The notes below the pieces were generated by a model. That model had not been told where the DNA came from. It made no database searches and was given only the letters and a program-made list of their open reading frames with translations. Below are positions 42,702-43,338 of a DNA stretch of 43,338 nt, piece by piece (the stretch's first letter is position 1; the number at the start of each line of letters is the position of its first letter). This DNA is from Pseudomonas sp. Its GTDB lineage: Bacteria; Pseudomonadota; Gammaproteobacteria; Pseudomonadales; Pseudomonadaceae. A program made the translations under genes and the position numbers. The stretch is from contig NZ_JASLGE010000098.1 of NCBI RefSeq assembly GCF_030150285.1, forward strand, positions 1 through 43,338. The letters are read 5' to 3'.

Positions 42702-43338
42702 TCAACGGCGCTTGATCGACGCAGCGATGGTATCGGCCATCTTGCGAAGTTCATCCTTGCCAATGGTTGGCTTGCCGTCAGGCGCGTTCCGCGAGTCTTG
42801 CATCACGTAGAGCAGCAGGTTGGGGGTGTCTTCCTTGGCATCAGGGTCGCCTTTGACATAGGCGATATAGCCGTAGTCCTTCGTTTGCGGCAAACAGCCC
42901 GCTTCTTTTTTCTCGGCTTTGGAGAAGTATTTATCGTCCCAGGAGCATTGGTCTTTGGATGAACGTGTGCGGCGGGTTATTTCGACAAAGGTCGATTGAC
43001 CTTTGTAGCCACCCATTTGGACTGAGGGGAATTTGCGGAAGCCGAGGGCTTGGTATTTAAGGCCATCCCAATCGGGACGTTCCCAAAATGCCCGCAGTTC
43101 ATGTTCGACGGTTGGATTTTCTTCTCCTGAGTAGCTTTTCATAAAGGATGCACTTTGATCCCGGAAAAGGATTCTGACGTCAGGATGATCTTTAAGCCGC
43201 ATGATGGTGCCCATGCTTCGACTTTGTGGTGTGCCGTCTTTAACGAAGCCATAGGGCATGCAAAACCCTTTTTCCTGCGGAACTTCATAGAGGGCGCGGG
43301 CGCGAAAATTTTGCAGGAAGTGAGTTTGGTCAGATTTG
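42702..43338 (-). CDS. Partial protein, possible T6SS immunity (Tli4-like)
   Basis: The frame on the minus strand is open from the window edge to a stop at 42702-42704, so ~211 C-terminal residues are seen and the start is outside; the ATG at 43259 is internal. Segments are FRARALYEVPQEKGFCMPYGFV, MGTIMRLKDHPDVRILFRDQSAS and FVEITRRTRSSKDQCSWDD, followed by LLLYVMQDSRNA. The 'GFC...GF....DHPDV.I.F' pattern resembles Tli4-type immunity proteins for lipase effectors of type VI secretion, as I remember the family. There is no membrane helix in the visible part. The call is tentative; a plain hypothetical label is the safe alternative. Confidence 0.5.
   Translation of the reverse strand, partial: KSDQTHFLQNFRARALYEVPQEKGFCMPYGFVKDGTPQSRSMGTIMRLKDHPDVRILFRDQSASFMKSYSGEENPTVEHELRAFWERPDWDGLKYQALGFRKFPSVQMGGYKGQSTFVEITRRTRSSKDQCSWDDKYFSKAEKKEAGCLPQTKDYGYIAYVKGDPDAKEDTPNLLLYVMQDSRNAPDGKPTIGKDELRKMADTIAASIKRR

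Overview
The window comes from a Pseudomonas chromosome, most likely of the fluorescens/fragi side of the genus. The evidence is high GC content, the linked block uvrB, aromatic aminotransferase and tRNA-Asn, two FecI/FecR/TonB-receptor iron-signalling units, REP-type palindromes of the 'TAGGAGCGAGCTTGCTCGCGA' kind, and a degradative HMG-CoA reductase very close to what I recall of the Pseudomonas mevalonii enzyme. The species assignment is inference.

Left part (1-11.9 kb). The window opens in the last residues of a type VI secretion TssM/IcmF protein. A two-gene arsenite resistance operon (arsRB, no arsC or arsH) follows, with a clear palindromic operator. Next are a RibD/DHFR-fold reductase, an MFS exporter divergent from a TetR regulator that is translationally coupled to a GNAT acetyltransferase, and a membrane diguanylate cyclase. 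The first FecI-like sigma/FecR/TonB-receptor unit has a Fur-like site in front and a terminator-like hairpin between fecR and the receptor gene. A MocR regulator converges on the receptor and overlaps its 3' end.

Middle (11.9-27.6 kb). MocR diverges from mvaA, a class II HMG-CoA reductase with all catalytic residues, followed by a small two-helix membrane protein and a TctA-like permease. This looks like a mevalonate uptake and oxidation locus that lacks the expected HMG-CoA lyase. Two different CrcB/FluC fluoride channel subunits follow in tandem, then a Kch-type potassium channel and a complete urease operon on the minus strand. The urease order is ureABCEFGD plus a urea transporter, resembling the Brucella ure-2 arrangement rather than ureD-first. 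A FUSC/ArAE protein has an unusual leader: a MarR-type palindrome, a hairpin and an intrinsic terminator, with no MarR gene beside it. A ProP-like MFS symporter closes this part.

Right part (27.6-43.3 kb). A fecIRA unit (ferric citrate type) is followed by two tandem ~220 bp repeats, each bounded by inverted REP sequences, plus a third half-element. Then come an MFS transporter, a RidA protein, uvrB, the aminotransferase with a terminator that overlaps the tRNA-Asn promoter, and a small conserved protein. A three-gene catabolic operon follows (aldehyde dehydrogenase, an AroE-like dehydrogenase missing the shikimate-binding serines, GMC oxidoreductase) behind a palindromic operator candidate. 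The window ends with a degraded ISL3-type transposase tail and a partial gene that may encode a Tli4-like type VI immunity protein.

The best candidates for under-described biology are the mevalonate locus without lyase, the FUSC leader, the asymmetric tandem CrcB pair, the REP-bounded tandem units and the AroE-like dehydrogenase operon.
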